Of a stretch of DNA of 64,000 nucleotides, positions 1 through 9,996 are shown one piece after another. Origin of the DNA: Candidatus Galacturonatibacter soehngenii (GTDB taxonomy: Bacteria > Bacillota > Clostridia > Lachnospirales > Lachnospiraceae); assembly GCF_008830185.1 (NCBI RefSeq), contig NZ_WAGX01000005.1, positions 434,001 through 498,000 of the forward strand, written 5' to 3'. Position 1 is the first letter of the stretch. Each line of letters opens with the position of its first letter. The position numbers and the translations under genes were made by a program. Under the pieces are notes generated by a model. It saw nothing but the letters and a program-made list of their open reading frames with translations. It was not told the DNA's origin and made no database searches.

Positions 1-1
1 C

Positions 2-910
2 GATATCGATGAAAATAATATCAAACTACTCAATTCACTTAAAACAAAAAATCCAAACTTAAAGACTCTCATTTCAGTGGGCGGTTGGAATTGGTCTGGC
101 AGATTTTCGGATGTTGCATTAAGTGATGCTTCCAGATCTACTTTTGCTGATAGCTGCGTTAGTTTTATCAAAAAATATGGTTTTGACGGAATTGATCTGG
201 ATTGGGAATATCCCGTTAGTGGTGGATTATCAACAAATGTAACTAGGTCTTTGGATAAACAAAACTTTACCTTATTGTTGAAAACAATTCGAGAAAAATT
301 AGATGTTCAAGGTAAAAAAGACAATACCCACTACCTACTAACTATTGCGGGTGGAGCGGATTCCTCTTATGTAAAAAATGTTGAATTATCAAAGATTGCA
401 CCATATCTTGATTATGCTACGATAATGAGCTATGACTTACATGGTATGTGGGACTCTTATACCGATTTGCATGCACCATTATATAACAATACCGATAGTT
501 CACCACAATATAAAACAAGCGTGGACTCGGCAGTGAATGCATGGCTAAATGCTTCTTTTCCATCGGATAAACTCATACTTGGTATTCCTTTTTATGGTTA
601 TATTTATTCCTCAGTAACCAATACCAACAATGGACTTTATCAAAAATACGGTGGAGCAAATTCAATCAGCTATCAACTAATCGTAAATAATTACTTGAAT
701 AAACAAGGCTATACAAGATATGTTCATTCCCAATCACTTACTCCTTGGTTGTTTAATGGTTCTGTTTTTATCAGCTATGAAGATAAAGAATCCATTTCTC
801 ATAAAATGGCTTATATTAAATCAAAAAAACTTGGTGGAGCAACTGTATGGGAACTTAGCCAAGACTCAAACGGTGTACTTTTAAATGCTATCTATAATGG
901 CATAAAATGA
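2..910 (+). CDS. GH18 chitinase-like glycosidase, 5' truncated by window edge
   Basis: The reading frame is open from base 2, so the gene starts before the window; 302 residues are visible. The first visible segment ([16 protein letters not shown]) is the GH18 strand-3 motif. The catalytic motif DGIDLDWE follows about 60 residues in, its last Glu being the general acid of the substrate-assisted GH18 mechanism. SYDLHGMWD and the terminal [12 protein letters not shown] are further family signatures. It should hydrolyse chitin or related GlcNAc polymers. Secretion cannot be judged because the N-terminus is missing. A bidirectional hairpin lies about 70 bases after the stop. Confidence 0.93.
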   Translation, partial: DIDENNIKLLNSLKTKNPNLKTLISVGGWNWSGRFSDVALSDASRSTFADSCVSFIKKYGFDGIDLDWEYPVSGGLSTNVTRSLDKQNFTLLLKTIREKLDVQGKKDNTHYLLTIAGGADSSYVKNVELSKIAPYLDYATIMSYDLHGMWDSYTDLHAPLYNNTDSSPQYKTSVDSAVNAWLNASFPSDKLILGIPFYGYIYSSVTNTNNGLYQKYGGANSISYQLIVNNYLNKQGYTRYVHSQSLTPWLFNGSVFISYEDKESISHKMAYIKSKKLGGATVWELSQDSNGVLLNAIYNGIK

Positions 911-979
911 TATCAAAGTCACAAGATGAAGGTTTTTACATCCTTGTAACAAAAGGCATAACATAGACCTCATATAAAC

Positions 980-1020
980 GAAAGATACCAAGATGTGCGT
1001 TGTGCATCTTGGTATCTTTC
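980..1020. terminator. Bidirectional terminator between convergent genes
   Basis: A perfect 16-bp inverted repeat (980-995 with 1005-1020) with a 9-base loop sits between the chitinase gene and the convergent AraC gene. The T-tracts are only moderate, so the length of the stem is the main evidence. Confidence 0.7.
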
Positions 1021-1031
1021 ATTATCTCTTG

Positions 1032-1880
1032 TTATTTCTTAACAATAGGTATCCATACTTCAAATTTTGCATTTTCAGGATCGGCATTCAGATATACTTC
1101 AATATCAGCTGCATTCCCGTATTCATACCCAGAGGTTGGAAGCCACTCTGTTACAATTCTCTTTTCTAGCTCCTGTATGGAGGTATTCTTTCCCTCTCCT
1201 GAAAAAATAGCCCATGTTGATGCTGGAACCATATATTCTTCCAGCTCTTGATCCAGTGCTTTTTGACTAGCAACTGCTATATAATATTTCCATTCTTCTT
1301 CTGCATTGCAAGCACTGACTCCAAGTAGTCCCATTGGTACTCCTTCCATAAAAGATGCAAGTCTTGGTATTGTACCATCTACCGCTGCTTTTTGCCACAT
1401 TTGTGGTACAACAGCAAAGTTTTTTTCAATTTCTTTTTCCAAAGGCATGGAGATTCCAACCACACGAAAAGCCTCTTTTTTTTCAATTCTGTAATTCATT
1501 TCGCAGTCTCCTTTTATTGTTATTCGGAAGCTGATAGGCGGATATGCTTTTAATATGACACCACTCTCTCTTACTTTTGATGGTGCAATTCCATGAATGC
1601 TCTTAAAAGCTCTATTAAAGGCAGTGGGGGAATCATATCCATATTTTAGCCCTATATCAATCACCTTATTATCCTCCTCTTGCAAGTCAACTGCTGCCAG
1701 AGACATTTTTCTTCTTCGAATGTATTCAGATAAAGGCAGTTCCGCCATATACGTAAACATCCTTTGAAAATGATAAGTTGAACACCCTGCGATTTTTGCA
1801 ACCATATCGAAATCAATTGTATCCGTCATATTTTCTTCCATGTAGTTTATTGCACGATTTAATCGTTCCATCCATTCCAT
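1032..1880 (-). CDS. AraC-family regulator with GyrI-like effector domain
   Basis: 282 residues. The N-terminal ~105 residues are an AraC double helix-turn-helix (CSTYHFQRMFTYMAELPLSEYIRRR and a second helix pair ending in the family motif FKSIHGIAPSKVRE). The remainder, from about residue 125, resembles the GyrI-like/AraC effector-binding fold that binds small hydrophobic ligands in SoxS/Rob/BmrR-like regulators. The ATG has GGAG about 8 bases upstream. It is a single gene with no obvious operon partner, so its target is unknown. It may control the ABC exporter transcribed in the same direction upstream of it, but nothing in the sequence proves that. Confidence 0.88.
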   Translation of the reverse strand: MEWMERLNRAINYMEENMTDTIDFDMVAKIAGCSTYHFQRMFTYMAELPLSEYIRRRKMSLAAVDLQEEDNKVIDIGLKYGYDSPTAFNRAFKSIHGIAPSKVRESGVILKAYPPISFRITIKGDCEMNYRIEKKEAFRVVGISMPLEKEIEKNFAVVPQMWQKAAVDGTIPRLASFMEGVPMGLLGVSACNAEEEWKYYIAVASQKALDQELEEYMVPASTWAIFSGEGKNTSIQELEKRIVTEWLPTSGYEYGNAADIEVYLNADPENAKFEVWIPIVKK

Positions 1881-1978
1881 ATCTTTCGCTCCTTACATAA
1901 CAATACGATATAATTCATTTACAAACCTCTCTTATTGTGAACGAATATAGAGAGTATCAAAAATTCTTTGATTTATTT

Positions 1979-3640
1979 CTACATCTCAATTTGCTTCCAT
2001 GAAAAGCGAAACGTAACCTGCCAAAGCACTGCAACTATAACGAAGGATATCGCCAAATTAATATAGATAGCCATCGGATGAATTAGTATTGCCACAATGT
2101 GTGCAGCTGCAAAAATTCCACTTAGTAAAAACATAAGAAGGACACGGGCCGCATTGTTACCATTTTGAGCATATTGAAAATCTAAATAAAACGGCAACTC
2201 TTTTTTCCCCATATGAATTGATAATATAATGATAAGCATCATATTCACAAACATTAAGAAAAGATCTGGTAATATTCGTTTTCCAAACAATAAAACAAAT
2301 AAGATACTTATAAATAAAAAGGCAGGAATAATAAATTTAAGGATAAAAGCCTTTAGTGCACCTTTTATAATTTTACTTGGTTGGTCAATTGGTAGCACCT
2401 TATAAATCCAAGCACCTTGATAGTTCTCACTTAAACGAATAAACGAAAACAAAGAGGATAAAATTGCTACGCTATAATATAAATTAAAATAATTTAGTCC
2501 ATCTCCAATTTCCTTAATCGAATCATAAAAGGAGGCATCAAAATCAATCTGATTCATTATAAAGATGATTGGAAAAATATATGCAAAAGCAATCATTGGA
2601 TAGATACGAAGCTTTAATTTTCGTTCGTTTCCAAGCATTGCATAAGTAAATCCAAACATAGATTTTTCCTGTGCCGATTTGCATACGAGTTGTCCTACTT
2701 TGTTAGAGAGCAGATTCCTTCCTAACCTTGTTGTATTTCCAACTCCATTTAATTTGTTTAATCTTTGCTCAAAATGAGGTATTACCAACCTTTGATACAA
2801 AATCATCATAATAACAGGAATAAAAATTCCAAGTAACGTAAGAACGATTATGTGTCTACTTATGTTATGCTCTATGACAAGACTAAAGGGTGCTGCAAAC
2901 CAAGCGGTGGGAAGTAAAAAATCCCAACTATTTGGCTTCGTATCTATTGATATGGCTGATAAATTATAAATACGACCAATAAACTGGTAAATGATTGTCA
3001 TAAAAATCGTAAGCGCAATCTGAAAATAATTAATGATATCTTTTAACTTCTCTCCATTAAAGAAAGATAGAATTGCATAATAAAATACAGATGTAAAAAA
3101 TATTACTAATCCACACATCAAAACCAATTCAATTAACAATAATATGCTAAATAAAACACCATACAAAACCGCCCCACAAACTAAAGTACCTCCAGAAATC
3201 GATAGGGTAATGCGAAACAAATAGTTAATAATATGAATCAATTTAGCCGCACTTAAGGTTTTGGAATCAACAGGTCTTGATAACAAAATATTCTTATCCT
3301 CTACATCAAGTAATACTGCAGAAAAATCAGAAATCATAGTTGTCATAATCATAAATAAAAGCATAGCAATTATGATATTCATTTTAGAAAACATAGGAAT
3401 CGGTATGAATATAAACCCGCCGATAAAAGCTCCCATAAATAGATAAACAAACAAAGAAGAACGAAAAGTGTTTTTCTTTTCTGATGCCTTCTTTTCATTT
3501 ACTAAAACCGTTGGAACTCTTCTTTCATCCATAACTAATTTAAGCTGTAAAATTCTCCTCATAAGAGGGTAGTCAACACCCATTTTTATAAAAATCCAAC
3601 TTATCTTATCCAGTAATTTTAATATTTTGAATTCCTTCAT
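1979..3640 (-). CDS. ABC exporter permease subunit
   Basis: 553 residues, strongly hydrophobic, with about a dozen membrane segments in two halves separated by a polar stretch around residues 285-340. It resembles the putative ABC exporter permease family (Bacillus YthQ-like) encoded with a lone ATPase. It starts 1 base after the ATPase stop codon, with GAGGG as ribosome binding site, so the two are translationally coupled. Substrate unknown. Confidence 0.82.
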   Translation of the reverse strand: MKEFKILKLLDKISWIFIKMGVDYPLMRRILQLKLVMDERRVPTVLVNEKKASEKKNTFRSSLFVYLFMGAFIGGFIFIPIPMFSKMNIIIAMLLFMIMTTMISDFSAVLLDVEDKNILLSRPVDSKTLSAAKLIHIINYLFRITLSISGGTLVCGAVLYGVLFSILLLIELVLMCGLVIFFTSVFYYAILSFFNGEKLKDIINYFQIALTIFMTIIYQFIGRIYNLSAISIDTKPNSWDFLLPTAWFAAPFSLVIEHNISRHIIVLTLLGIFIPVIMMILYQRLVIPHFEQRLNKLNGVGNTTRLGRNLLSNKVGQLVCKSAQEKSMFGFTYAMLGNERKLKLRIYPMIAFAYIFPIIFIMNQIDFDASFYDSIKEIGDGLNYFNLYYSVAILSSLFSFIRLSENYQGAWIYKVLPIDQPSKIIKGALKAFILKFIIPAFLFISILFVLLFGKRILPDLFLMFVNMMLIIILSIHMGKKELPFYLDFQYAQNGNNAARVLLMFLLSGIFAAAHIVAILIHPMAIYINLAISFVIVAVLWQVTFRFSWKQIEM

Positions 3641-3641
3641 A

Positions 3642-4430
3642 TTATCCCTCTTTTAATACTGAAATAAATGATTCAGCAATCTCTTTATATTGATTAAAGC
3701 CTGTTAATTGGTTGAATATTTCTTCTAAAGAGCCTTCTTTACTCATAGCCTGAAGTTCTTGGAAAGAACCATCTGCTACAATTACTCCGTCTTTAATTAA
3801 AATGATGCGATTGCTTATCTTTTCTACTACATCCATAATATGAGAAGAGTAAAATATTGTTTTTCCTTGCTCTGCCAATTCTGTTATGATTTCTTTAAAG
3901 ATCATAACACTATTTGCATCTAGACCACTGAGTGGCTCATCAAAAAACAAAATATCAGGATTGTGAATCAGACTTGATATAATCAAGACTTTTTGTTTCA
4001 TTCCTTTTGAAAAAGAAGAAATTCTAGCTTCATAAGCATCACCAATCCCAAAAAGCTTCATCAATTGCTTTGCTTTATAATCTACCAATTCATATTTTAA
4101 TCCATAAATTTCTCCAATAAATGTAAGATATTCTCTAGCCGATAACGTATCATACATTTGAGCAGTTTCTGGTACATAGCCAATTTTCTTTTTATATTCT
4201 ACAGGATTTACATTAATGTCATTCCCAAATAGCTTTATTTCACCTTGGTATCCATTGATTAATCCTAACAGTATCTTTAAGGTGGTACTTTTACCTGCAC
4301 CATTTGGCCCAATGTAACCGATGATCTCTCCCCCTTGAATCTCAAGATTGATTCCCTTTAATACTTCCTTGCTACCATAATTCATTTTTAAATCTTTAAT
4401 TGAAATTACACTTTGCTTCCCGCTATCCAT
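3642..4430 (-). CDS. ABC transporter ATP-binding protein (exporter type)
   Basis: 262 residues from the ATG at 4430. A GTG nine bases upstream is also in frame, but it lies inside the GAGAGGTG ribosome binding site, so the ATG is preferred. Walker A is GPNGAGKST, the signature is SFSKGMKQK, Walker B is ILFFDEPLSGLD, and the H-loop Ser-Ser-His is present. The sequence fits the CcmA/NatA-like ATPases that power drug or lantibiotic-type exporters. It forms a two-gene operon with the permease that follows and supplies ATP hydrolysis for it. Confidence 0.93.
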   Translation of the reverse strand: MDSGKQSVISIKDLKMNYGSKEVLKGINLEIQGGEIIGYIGPNGAGKSTTLKILLGLINGYQGEIKLFGNDINVNPVEYKKKIGYVPETAQMYDTLSAREYLTFIGEIYGLKYELVDYKAKQLMKLFGIGDAYEARISSFSKGMKQKVLIISSLIHNPDILFFDEPLSGLDANSVMIFKEIITELAEQGKTIFYSSHIMDVVEKISNRIILIKDGVIVADGSFQELQAMSKEGSLEEIFNQLTGFNQYKEIAESFISVLKEG

Positions 4431-4611
4431 TATATACACCTCTCAAATTATTCCATTTTCTTTATTTTAAAGTATTTTAAATTGATTCACAATACTTGTC
4501 TCCTGTATCATTTCTTACAATTCTATAACAAAGTGTTCTTCTAAATATTATTCCTAACATGTGATGCCTTACTAAGTTAGGGTAGTTCATACAACTACTT
4601 CCTATTATATG

Positions 4612-4644
4612 AAAATAAGTGTGAGCACTGCCCACACTTATTTT
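4612..4644 (-). terminator. Terminator of the hydrogenase operon
   Basis: A 12-bp inverted repeat (4612-4623 with 4633-4644) separated by 9 bases lies 35 bases beyond the hydA stop codon. It is flanked by T-rich sequence on both strands. The rest of the 4431-4678 gap holds only the presumed promoter region of the ABC operon. Confidence 0.65.
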
Positions 4645-4678
4645 TAACAGAAAGTAACTTGTCACTTCTTTATATTTC

Positions 4679-6373
4679 TTATTTTTCTACCATATGTCTA
4701 TGGAATAATTTGTGCTCTTTTCCTTTAATAGTAGTCTCATACATTTGTAGTAAGACTGGATTCTCATCTGGATAGCGTATATTAGACATCGTATCTGCCT
4801 TATATAGCCCTTCCATACGTTTTTTCTTCGTTCTTGCTCCTGCAAAAGGCGGCTGTCCTCCACCCATGATACAACCTCTTCTACAAGCCATTACTTCAAC
4901 AAAGTCATATTCCACTTCTCCTGCTTTTACTTTGTCAAGCAATCTTCCTGCATCTGCAAGACCATGAACAACAGCAATCTTTACTTCTCTGTCTCCAAGC
5001 ATTACGCTAGCCTCTTTAACAGAATCTTCTCCTCGTACACCAACATAGCTTATATTGGACAAGTTCTGATAGCTTTTATCTTTTGCGAGTCGTCGAAGAA
5101 CAGCTTCTGTTACACCTCCAGTTGTACCAAATATAGTACCACCTCCTGATGCAACTGCAAATGGCATATCTGCTGCTTCTGCTTCCAAGCTCTCAAATTG
5201 AATGCCCACTTGTTTAATCATACGAATTACTTCTTGTGTTGTGATAACGTAATCGGTATCTTGCATTCCATCCGTAAAATTATCAGGACGAAGAATTTCA
5301 CCTTTTTTTGCAGTACAAGGCATAATCGATACAACAATCGTTTTCTTGTTTTCTGCCTCGTCTTTATCTTTAAAATAATCCTTAATCAACGGTGATAACA
5401 TTCCTTGTGGGGAACGGCAAGTTGATATATTATCTGTTAAATCTGGATATCTGTTTTCACAATATTTTACCCAGCCTGGACAACAAGATGTAAATAATGG
5501 TAACTTTTCATTCTTTTCTAAACGCTGTGCTAATTCCTTGGACTCTTCCATTACAGTCAAATCCGCACCAAAGCTCGTATCATATACTTCATCAAATCCC
5601 ATAATGCGTAGTGCTGTTACCAATTTACCAAAACTATTCTCTCCTTTTGGGATATTAAAGCTATCACCTACAGCCACACGTACTGCTGGAGCTACTTGTA
5701 CAACCACACGAATGTTAGGATTACCAATCGCATCCCAAATCTCGGTTACATTGGTTCGTACTGTAATGGCTGCTGTTGGACAGACTACCGCACATTGACC
5801 ACAACCAACGCAATCCGTATCAGCTAAATCACGATTAAACGCTGGCATTACCTGTGTCTCTGAACCACGAAATGCAAAATCAATGGCACCAATTCCTTGG
5901 ATTTCATCGCAGGTACGTACACAGTCACCGCATAAAATACATTTGTTTGGGTCTCGAACAATGGATGGGGAACTCATATCAAGTGGTATCTGTTTCTTGT
6001 TATTTAGGAAACGAACCGCATGTACGCCAACTCTGTATGCTAAATCTTGCAAAGAACAACTTCCATTTTTCTGACATGTCGTACAATCTCTGCAATGAGA
6101 TGAAAGTAATAGCTCTATTATTAATCTACGATAAGATTGTATTTTTTTTGAATTGGTGTGAATGACCATACCGTCTCTTGGCTGTTCGGAACAAGAAGCA
6201 AAGATACGTCCTCTATCATCCTCTACTACACACATTCTGCAAGCTCCATAGATGGAAAGCTCAGAATGATAACAAAACGTAGGCAAATCAATCCCTGCCT
6301 TACGAATTAAGGAAAGAATATTTTTTTCTCCCTCGATCGGTACACGTTTCGTATCTATCGTTATATATTCCAT
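4679..6373 (-). CDS. hydA: [FeFe] hydrogenase catalytic subunit
   Basis: 564 residues. In order: an N-terminal [2Fe-2S] domain (Cys34, 45, 48, 61), a His-Cys3 [4Fe-4S] site (His93 to Cys106), two ferredoxin clusters (CILCGDCVRTC near 145, CVGCGQCAVVCP near 188), then the H-cluster motifs TSCCPGW (295), MPCTAKK (351) and MACRRGC (495). All ligands are intact. It reduces protons to H2 or the reverse. Next to HydB and HydC it fits the NAD(P)-linked, probably electron-bifurcating trimeric type that uses reduced ferredoxin plus NADH. An AGGAGG site precedes the ATG. It is the last gene of a three-gene operon. The maturases HydE, HydF and HydG are not in the window. Confidence 0.96.
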   Translation of the reverse strand: MEYITIDTKRVPIEGEKNILSLIRKAGIDLPTFCYHSELSIYGACRMCVVEDDRGRIFASCSEQPRDGMVIHTNSKKIQSYRRLIIELLLSSHCRDCTTCQKNGSCSLQDLAYRVGVHAVRFLNNKKQIPLDMSSPSIVRDPNKCILCGDCVRTCDEIQGIGAIDFAFRGSETQVMPAFNRDLADTDCVGCGQCAVVCPTAAITVRTNVTEIWDAIGNPNIRVVVQVAPAVRVAVGDSFNIPKGENSFGKLVTALRIMGFDEVYDTSFGADLTVMEESKELAQRLEKNEKLPLFTSCCPGWVKYCENRYPDLTDNISTCRSPQGMLSPLIKDYFKDKDEAENKKTIVVSIMPCTAKKGEILRPDNFTDGMQDTDYVITTQEVIRMIKQVGIQFESLEAEAADMPFAVASGGGTIFGTTGGVTEAVLRRLAKDKSYQNLSNISYVGVRGEDSVKEASVMLGDREVKIAVVHGLADAGRLLDKVKAGEVEYDFVEVMACRRGCIMGGGQPPFAGARTKKKRMEGLYKADTMSNIRYPDENPVLLQMYETTIKGKEHKLFHRHMVEK

Positions 6374-6387
6374 GTTAAACCTTCCTC

Positions 6388-8259
6388 CTAGTTTTCTGTA
6401 TAGATCGCACCAAACGGACAGTTATCAATACATGCTCCACATTTGATACACGTTTCAGTGTTAATTACAAATGGCTCTTTTACCTTACCGCTGATTGCAT
6501 TCACTGGACAGTTACGAGCACATTTGGAACATCCTTTACATGCTTCAGGTTGGATAATAAATCGAATCATTGCTTGACAATTTCCTGTCCTACAACGTTT
6601 ATCAACCACATGTTCCTCATATTCTTTACGGAAGTTCTTTAATGTACTAAGAACAGGTAGTGCTGCACTCTTTCCTAAACCACAAAGTGATGTTGCTGTA
6701 ATTGCCTCTCCAAGCTCTTCTAGCAAATCAAGATCTTCTAATGTACCATTTCCTGCAACAATACGTTCTAAAATCTCTAACATTCGTTTGGTTCCTTCAC
6801 GACAAGGTACGCATTTTCCACAACTTTCGTTTTGCGTAAAATTCATAAAGAAGCGAGCAACCTCAACCATACAGGTTCCTTCATCCATAACAACTAGCCC
6901 ACCAGAACCTATCATAGCTCCAAGCTTTGTTAAAGAATCAAAATCAAGTTTTACATCCAAGTTATCGGACACAAGACATCCACCTGATGGTCCACCAATT
7001 TGAACTGCTTTAAACGCTGCATCGTTTTTGACTCCGCCCCCGATGTCATAAACAATTTCACGAAGGGTAGTTCCCATTGGAACTTCAATCAGACCAGTAT
7101 TATTCACGCTACCAGTAATAGCAAATGCTTTGGTTCCTGGGCTACCTTGTGTTCCTATCTCATGATACCAACTTGCTCCATTTGTAATTATCATCGGTAC
7201 ATTTGCATAAGTTTCTACGTTATTTAATACCGTTGGCTTTGCAAAAAGTCCTTGCTCCACCGTTCTTGGTGGTTTTGTTCGAGGCATACCTCTTTCACCT
7301 TCAATGGAAGCCGTTAACGCACTTCCTTCACCGCATACAAAAGCCCCCGCCCCGCGGTTGATATGAATGGTAAAGTTAAAGCCAGAACCTAATATATCTT
7401 CTCCTAAAAGACCAAATTCTTCTGCTTGTTTAATCGCCATTTTTAAACGCTTAATAGCTAGCGGATACTCGGCACGTACATAGATATAACCTTCCTGTGC
7501 TCCTACCGCATAGGCAGCTATCGCCATACCTTCTAACATTTTATGAGGGTCACCCTCCATAACGCTTCGATCCATAAATGCTCCTGGATCACCCTCATCA
7601 CCATTACAGACTACATATCTTATTTTTTCTTGTTGTCTTGCAACTTGCTTCCACTTATATCCAGTCTGAAAACCACCGCCCCCACGGCCACGCAGATTGG
7701 ATTCTGTAATTTGGGCTATCACATCATCTGGTTTCATCTCAAATAAAGCCTTTTCTAACGCTTCATATCCACCAGCTGCAATGTATTCATCTATATCTTC
7801 TGCATTAATATGCCCACAGTTTTTAAGTACAAGTCTTGTCTGTTTTGCATAAAAAGGAATACTTTCTTGTTCCTGATAAACATTATCCTCTTGATGATAC
7901 ATCAAATGCTCTACAGGCTCGCCTCTTAAGACAGTTTTTTGAAATATTTCTTCACAATCTTCTTCTTTTACTTTTATGTACAAATAATTCCATGGCTCAA
8001 TTCGAACCAAAGGGCCCATTTCACAAAAACCATGGCATCCACTTGGATGTACCCCTACGTGTGCAGCTTCCTTTGCAAATTCAAGCGTAACACCTTCAAC
8101 TTCCTTCGCCATTTCCTTTAATTTGTTATATATCTTCTCTGAACCGCCTGCTAGACAACCTGTACCAGCACATATAAGAATACGGCAGTTTTGCTTTTTG
8201 ATTTTATTGATTGCATTTACTCTTTCTTTTTGAAGGTCTTGTCTTGTTAATAATTTCAT
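6388..8259 (-). CDS. hydB: NADH-binding flavin subunit of [FeFe] hydrogenase (NuoF-like)
   Basis: 623 residues. An N-terminal thioredoxin-like [2Fe-2S] segment (CAGTGCLAGGS, HPSGCHGFCE) is followed by the NuoF core, with the NADH loop GRGGGGFQTGYKWK and FMN motif NGDEGDPGAFMDRS, the [4Fe-4S] site ESCGKCVPCREG, and two C-terminal ferredoxin clusters (CKGCSKCARNCP, CIKCGACIDNCP). It exchanges electrons between NAD(H) and the cluster wire leading to HydA. Its ATG overlaps the hydC stop (ATGA) and hydA follows 14 bases after its stop, so the operon is tight. HndC is the equivalent name in NADP-reducing complexes. Confidence 0.95.
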   Translation of the reverse strand: MKLLTRQDLQKERVNAINKIKKQNCRILICAGTGCLAGGSEKIYNKLKEMAKEVEGVTLEFAKEAAHVGVHPSGCHGFCEMGPLVRIEPWNYLYIKVKEEDCEEIFQKTVLRGEPVEHLMYHQEDNVYQEQESIPFYAKQTRLVLKNCGHINAEDIDEYIAAGGYEALEKALFEMKPDDVIAQITESNLRGRGGGGFQTGYKWKQVARQQEKIRYVVCNGDEGDPGAFMDRSVMEGDPHKMLEGMAIAAYAVGAQEGYIYVRAEYPLAIKRLKMAIKQAEEFGLLGEDILGSGFNFTIHINRGAGAFVCGEGSALTASIEGERGMPRTKPPRTVEQGLFAKPTVLNNVETYANVPMIITNGASWYHEIGTQGSPGTKAFAITGSVNNTGLIEVPMGTTLREIVYDIGGGVKNDAAFKAVQIGGPSGGCLVSDNLDVKLDFDSLTKLGAMIGSGGLVVMDEGTCMVEVARFFMNFTQNESCGKCVPCREGTKRMLEILERIVAGNGTLEDLDLLEELGEAITATSLCGLGKSAALPVLSTLKNFRKEYEEHVVDKRCRTGNCQAMIRFIIQPEACKGCSKCARNCPVNAISGKVKEPFVINTETCIKCGACIDNCPFGAIYTEN

Positions 8260-8735
8260 TGCTCTTCCTCCTTCAATTTTGCTATTAAGGCACTTACTTT
8301 TTCTGGAGTCATAGCTGCATGTACCTCATCATTTACGGTAAGTACTGGTGCTAAACCACAAGCTCCTAAACAAGATACCGTTTCCAAAGTAAACAGCATA
8401 TCTTCTGTCGTATGTTTTTCCTTTGATAAGTTCAATTCCTTATACAGCTTGTCTAAAATCAATGTGGATTTCCTCACATGACAGGCTGTACCATCACAGA
8501 CGCGGATGACGTATTTTCCTTTTGCTTCAAAGGAAAAATTCTCGTAAAACGTTGCTACGCTATATGCCTTCGCTTCATTAATCCCTAATTGTTTCGCAAC
8601 GTAACTTAACAATTCGGCAGGTAGATACCTGTAGCATGATTGAATGTCCTGAATAATAGGAATCAAAGCTTTTTGTGTTCTACCATGTTGTGAAATAATT
8701 TCATCTGCTTTGCTATAATACGATTGTTCCAACAT
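8256..8735 (-). CDS. hydC: [2Fe-2S] thioredoxin-like hydrogenase subunit (NuoE-like)
   Basis: 159 residues, the usual size for NuoE/HndA-type subunits. A helical N-terminus precedes the thioredoxin-like [2Fe-2S] domain with ligands in CDGTACHVRKS and CLGACGLAPV. It is the first gene of hydC-hydB-hydA and overlaps hydB by 4 bases. The 8736-9011 region upstream is very AT-rich and should hold the operon promoter, but no pair of boxes stands out clearly. Confidence 0.93.
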   Translation of the reverse strand: MLEQSYYSKADEIISQHGRTQKALIPIIQDIQSCYRYLPAELLSYVAKQLGINEAKAYSVATFYENFSFEAKGKYVIRVCDGTACHVRKSTLILDKLYKELNLSKEKHTTEDMLFTLETVSCLGACGLAPVLTVNDEVHAAMTPEKVSALIAKLKEEEQ

Positions 8736-9011
8736 TTTATACCTTCCTTCCCAAAATATAAGTTTATTTTACTATATAATCATGAATAAATAAAGTATAA
8801 TTTATTAAAAATATATCAATTTTTTCGTGTTTTTGCATATTAACGAATCTTTTTTATTCAAAACACTGGAACTTATAGCACTTCGCCACTTGATGTTTTA
8901 TTTTAACATTTTAATTTTTCACAATTTTCTTCTTAATTTTCACCATTTTTTGCATATGTATTTGTCTCATCTAATTGCAGTTATTCTATTAGAACTAATC
9001 AAGTATGATGA

Positions 9012-9986
9012 TTAGTCCTCAAATATCGGTTCCACATATTGTTTGATCCATTCAATCCGATCCTTTACTTTTGGTACGAACAGACTTGCAATTGACACCA
9101 CTTGTTTTTTCTTTGTATTGACATAAATTACATTGCCGCCATCGCCCATTGCTAAAAATCCATTTTCCTTTTCTACCCACCATAAGTATCCATAAGAAAG
9201 ATTTTGCTTTTCCCATCTGCTGTGTTCCTTTGTGCTTTCTTCAATCCATTTCTTCGATACAATTTGCTTTTCCTTCCACATTCCACCATCTAAGTACAAT
9301 TGACCTATTTTGGCCATATCAAGCGGGGAAAGTGTAAGCCCCCATCCTCCTGTATTTACGCCAGTCGCATCTGCTACCCAACCACTAATATTGGTTGCTT
9401 TATTAAAGGCAAGCTGCTCCTCTTTACTTTGAAAAGTGATTGATTTTTCGACTGTAATTCCAAGCGGAGTAAATAAATGCTTCCTAGCAAATTCTAAGAC
9501 TGATTGATTGGTCGCATTCGTAAGTATGCCTGACAAAATATCAGGCCCAATAAGTGGCGTATATCTAAAATCACCGACTTTTCCTTTTCCACCTAATAAA
9601 TCAAGCGTAAAGGTCACAAAGTCGTTACTGGTAAAATATTTGATGTAAGGTGCAAACTTGTATTTGTAAGGTGCTGTCATTGTTAATAAGTGCTTAAGAG
9701 TAATACATTGAATTGTTTTTTCTCTTTTTTTCACGGTATAATCTGGAAAGAAGTCTAGTACGTTTTGATCCACATTTTTAATATACCCTTGGTCTATGGC
9801 TATTCCAATTAAAATAGAAAGAATGCTTTTTGTTACGGAATATATATGAATTCGACTCATTGAGGAACAAGTATGAAAGTAATTTTCATAACGAATCTCA
9901 CCATCTTTTAATACTACCATACCAGTTATGTTTTTATGTTCCTCTTGAATTTGTTGTTCCATTTTTTTTAATTTTTCTTGATTCAT
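9012..9986 (-). CDS. Serine beta-lactamase-like hydrolase (class C / DD-peptidase fold)
   Basis: 324 residues with no signal peptide, so probably cytoplasmic. SVTKS near residue 51 is the SxxK motif of the beta-lactamase/penicillin-binding fold; the WVADATGVNTGGWGLTLSPLDMAKIG region is typical of the family that includes esterases and EstB-like proteins. The substrate cannot be told: the family hydrolyses esters, amides or peptides as well as beta-lactams. Its start follows the upstream MerR stop by 10 bases and has AGGAGG. It is thus co-transcribed with that regulator and may act on the regulator's ligand. Confidence 0.85.
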   Translation of the reverse strand: MNQEKLKKMEQQIQEEHKNITGMVVLKDGEIRYENYFHTCSSMSRIHIYSVTKSILSILIGIAIDQGYIKNVDQNVLDFFPDYTVKKREKTIQCITLKHLLTMTAPYKYKFAPYIKYFTSNDFVTFTLDLLGGKGKVGDFRYTPLIGPDILSGILTNATNQSVLEFARKHLFTPLGITVEKSITFQSKEEQLAFNKATNISGWVADATGVNTGGWGLTLSPLDMAKIGQLYLDGGMWKEKQIVSKKWIEESTKEHSRWEKQNLSYGYLWWVEKENGFLAMGDGGNVIYVNTKKKQVVSIASLFVPKVKDRIEWIKQYVEPIFED

Positions 9987-9996
9987 ACTTTGCCTC

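Noticed and set aside
4477-4665. 62-codon frame on the minus strand between hydA and the ABC operon
   Set aside because: It overlaps the operon terminator hairpin, has no good ribosome binding site and resembles no family I know.
8827-9015. 62-codon open frame on the plus strand upstream of the hydrogenase operon
   Set aside because: GTG start without a ribosome binding site, low-complexity AT-rich translation, and it runs through the presumed hydC promoter region.
8994-9016. 8-bp hairpin at the end of the serine hydrolase gene as a terminator
   Set aside because: It includes the stop codon and no T-tract follows on the minus strand.
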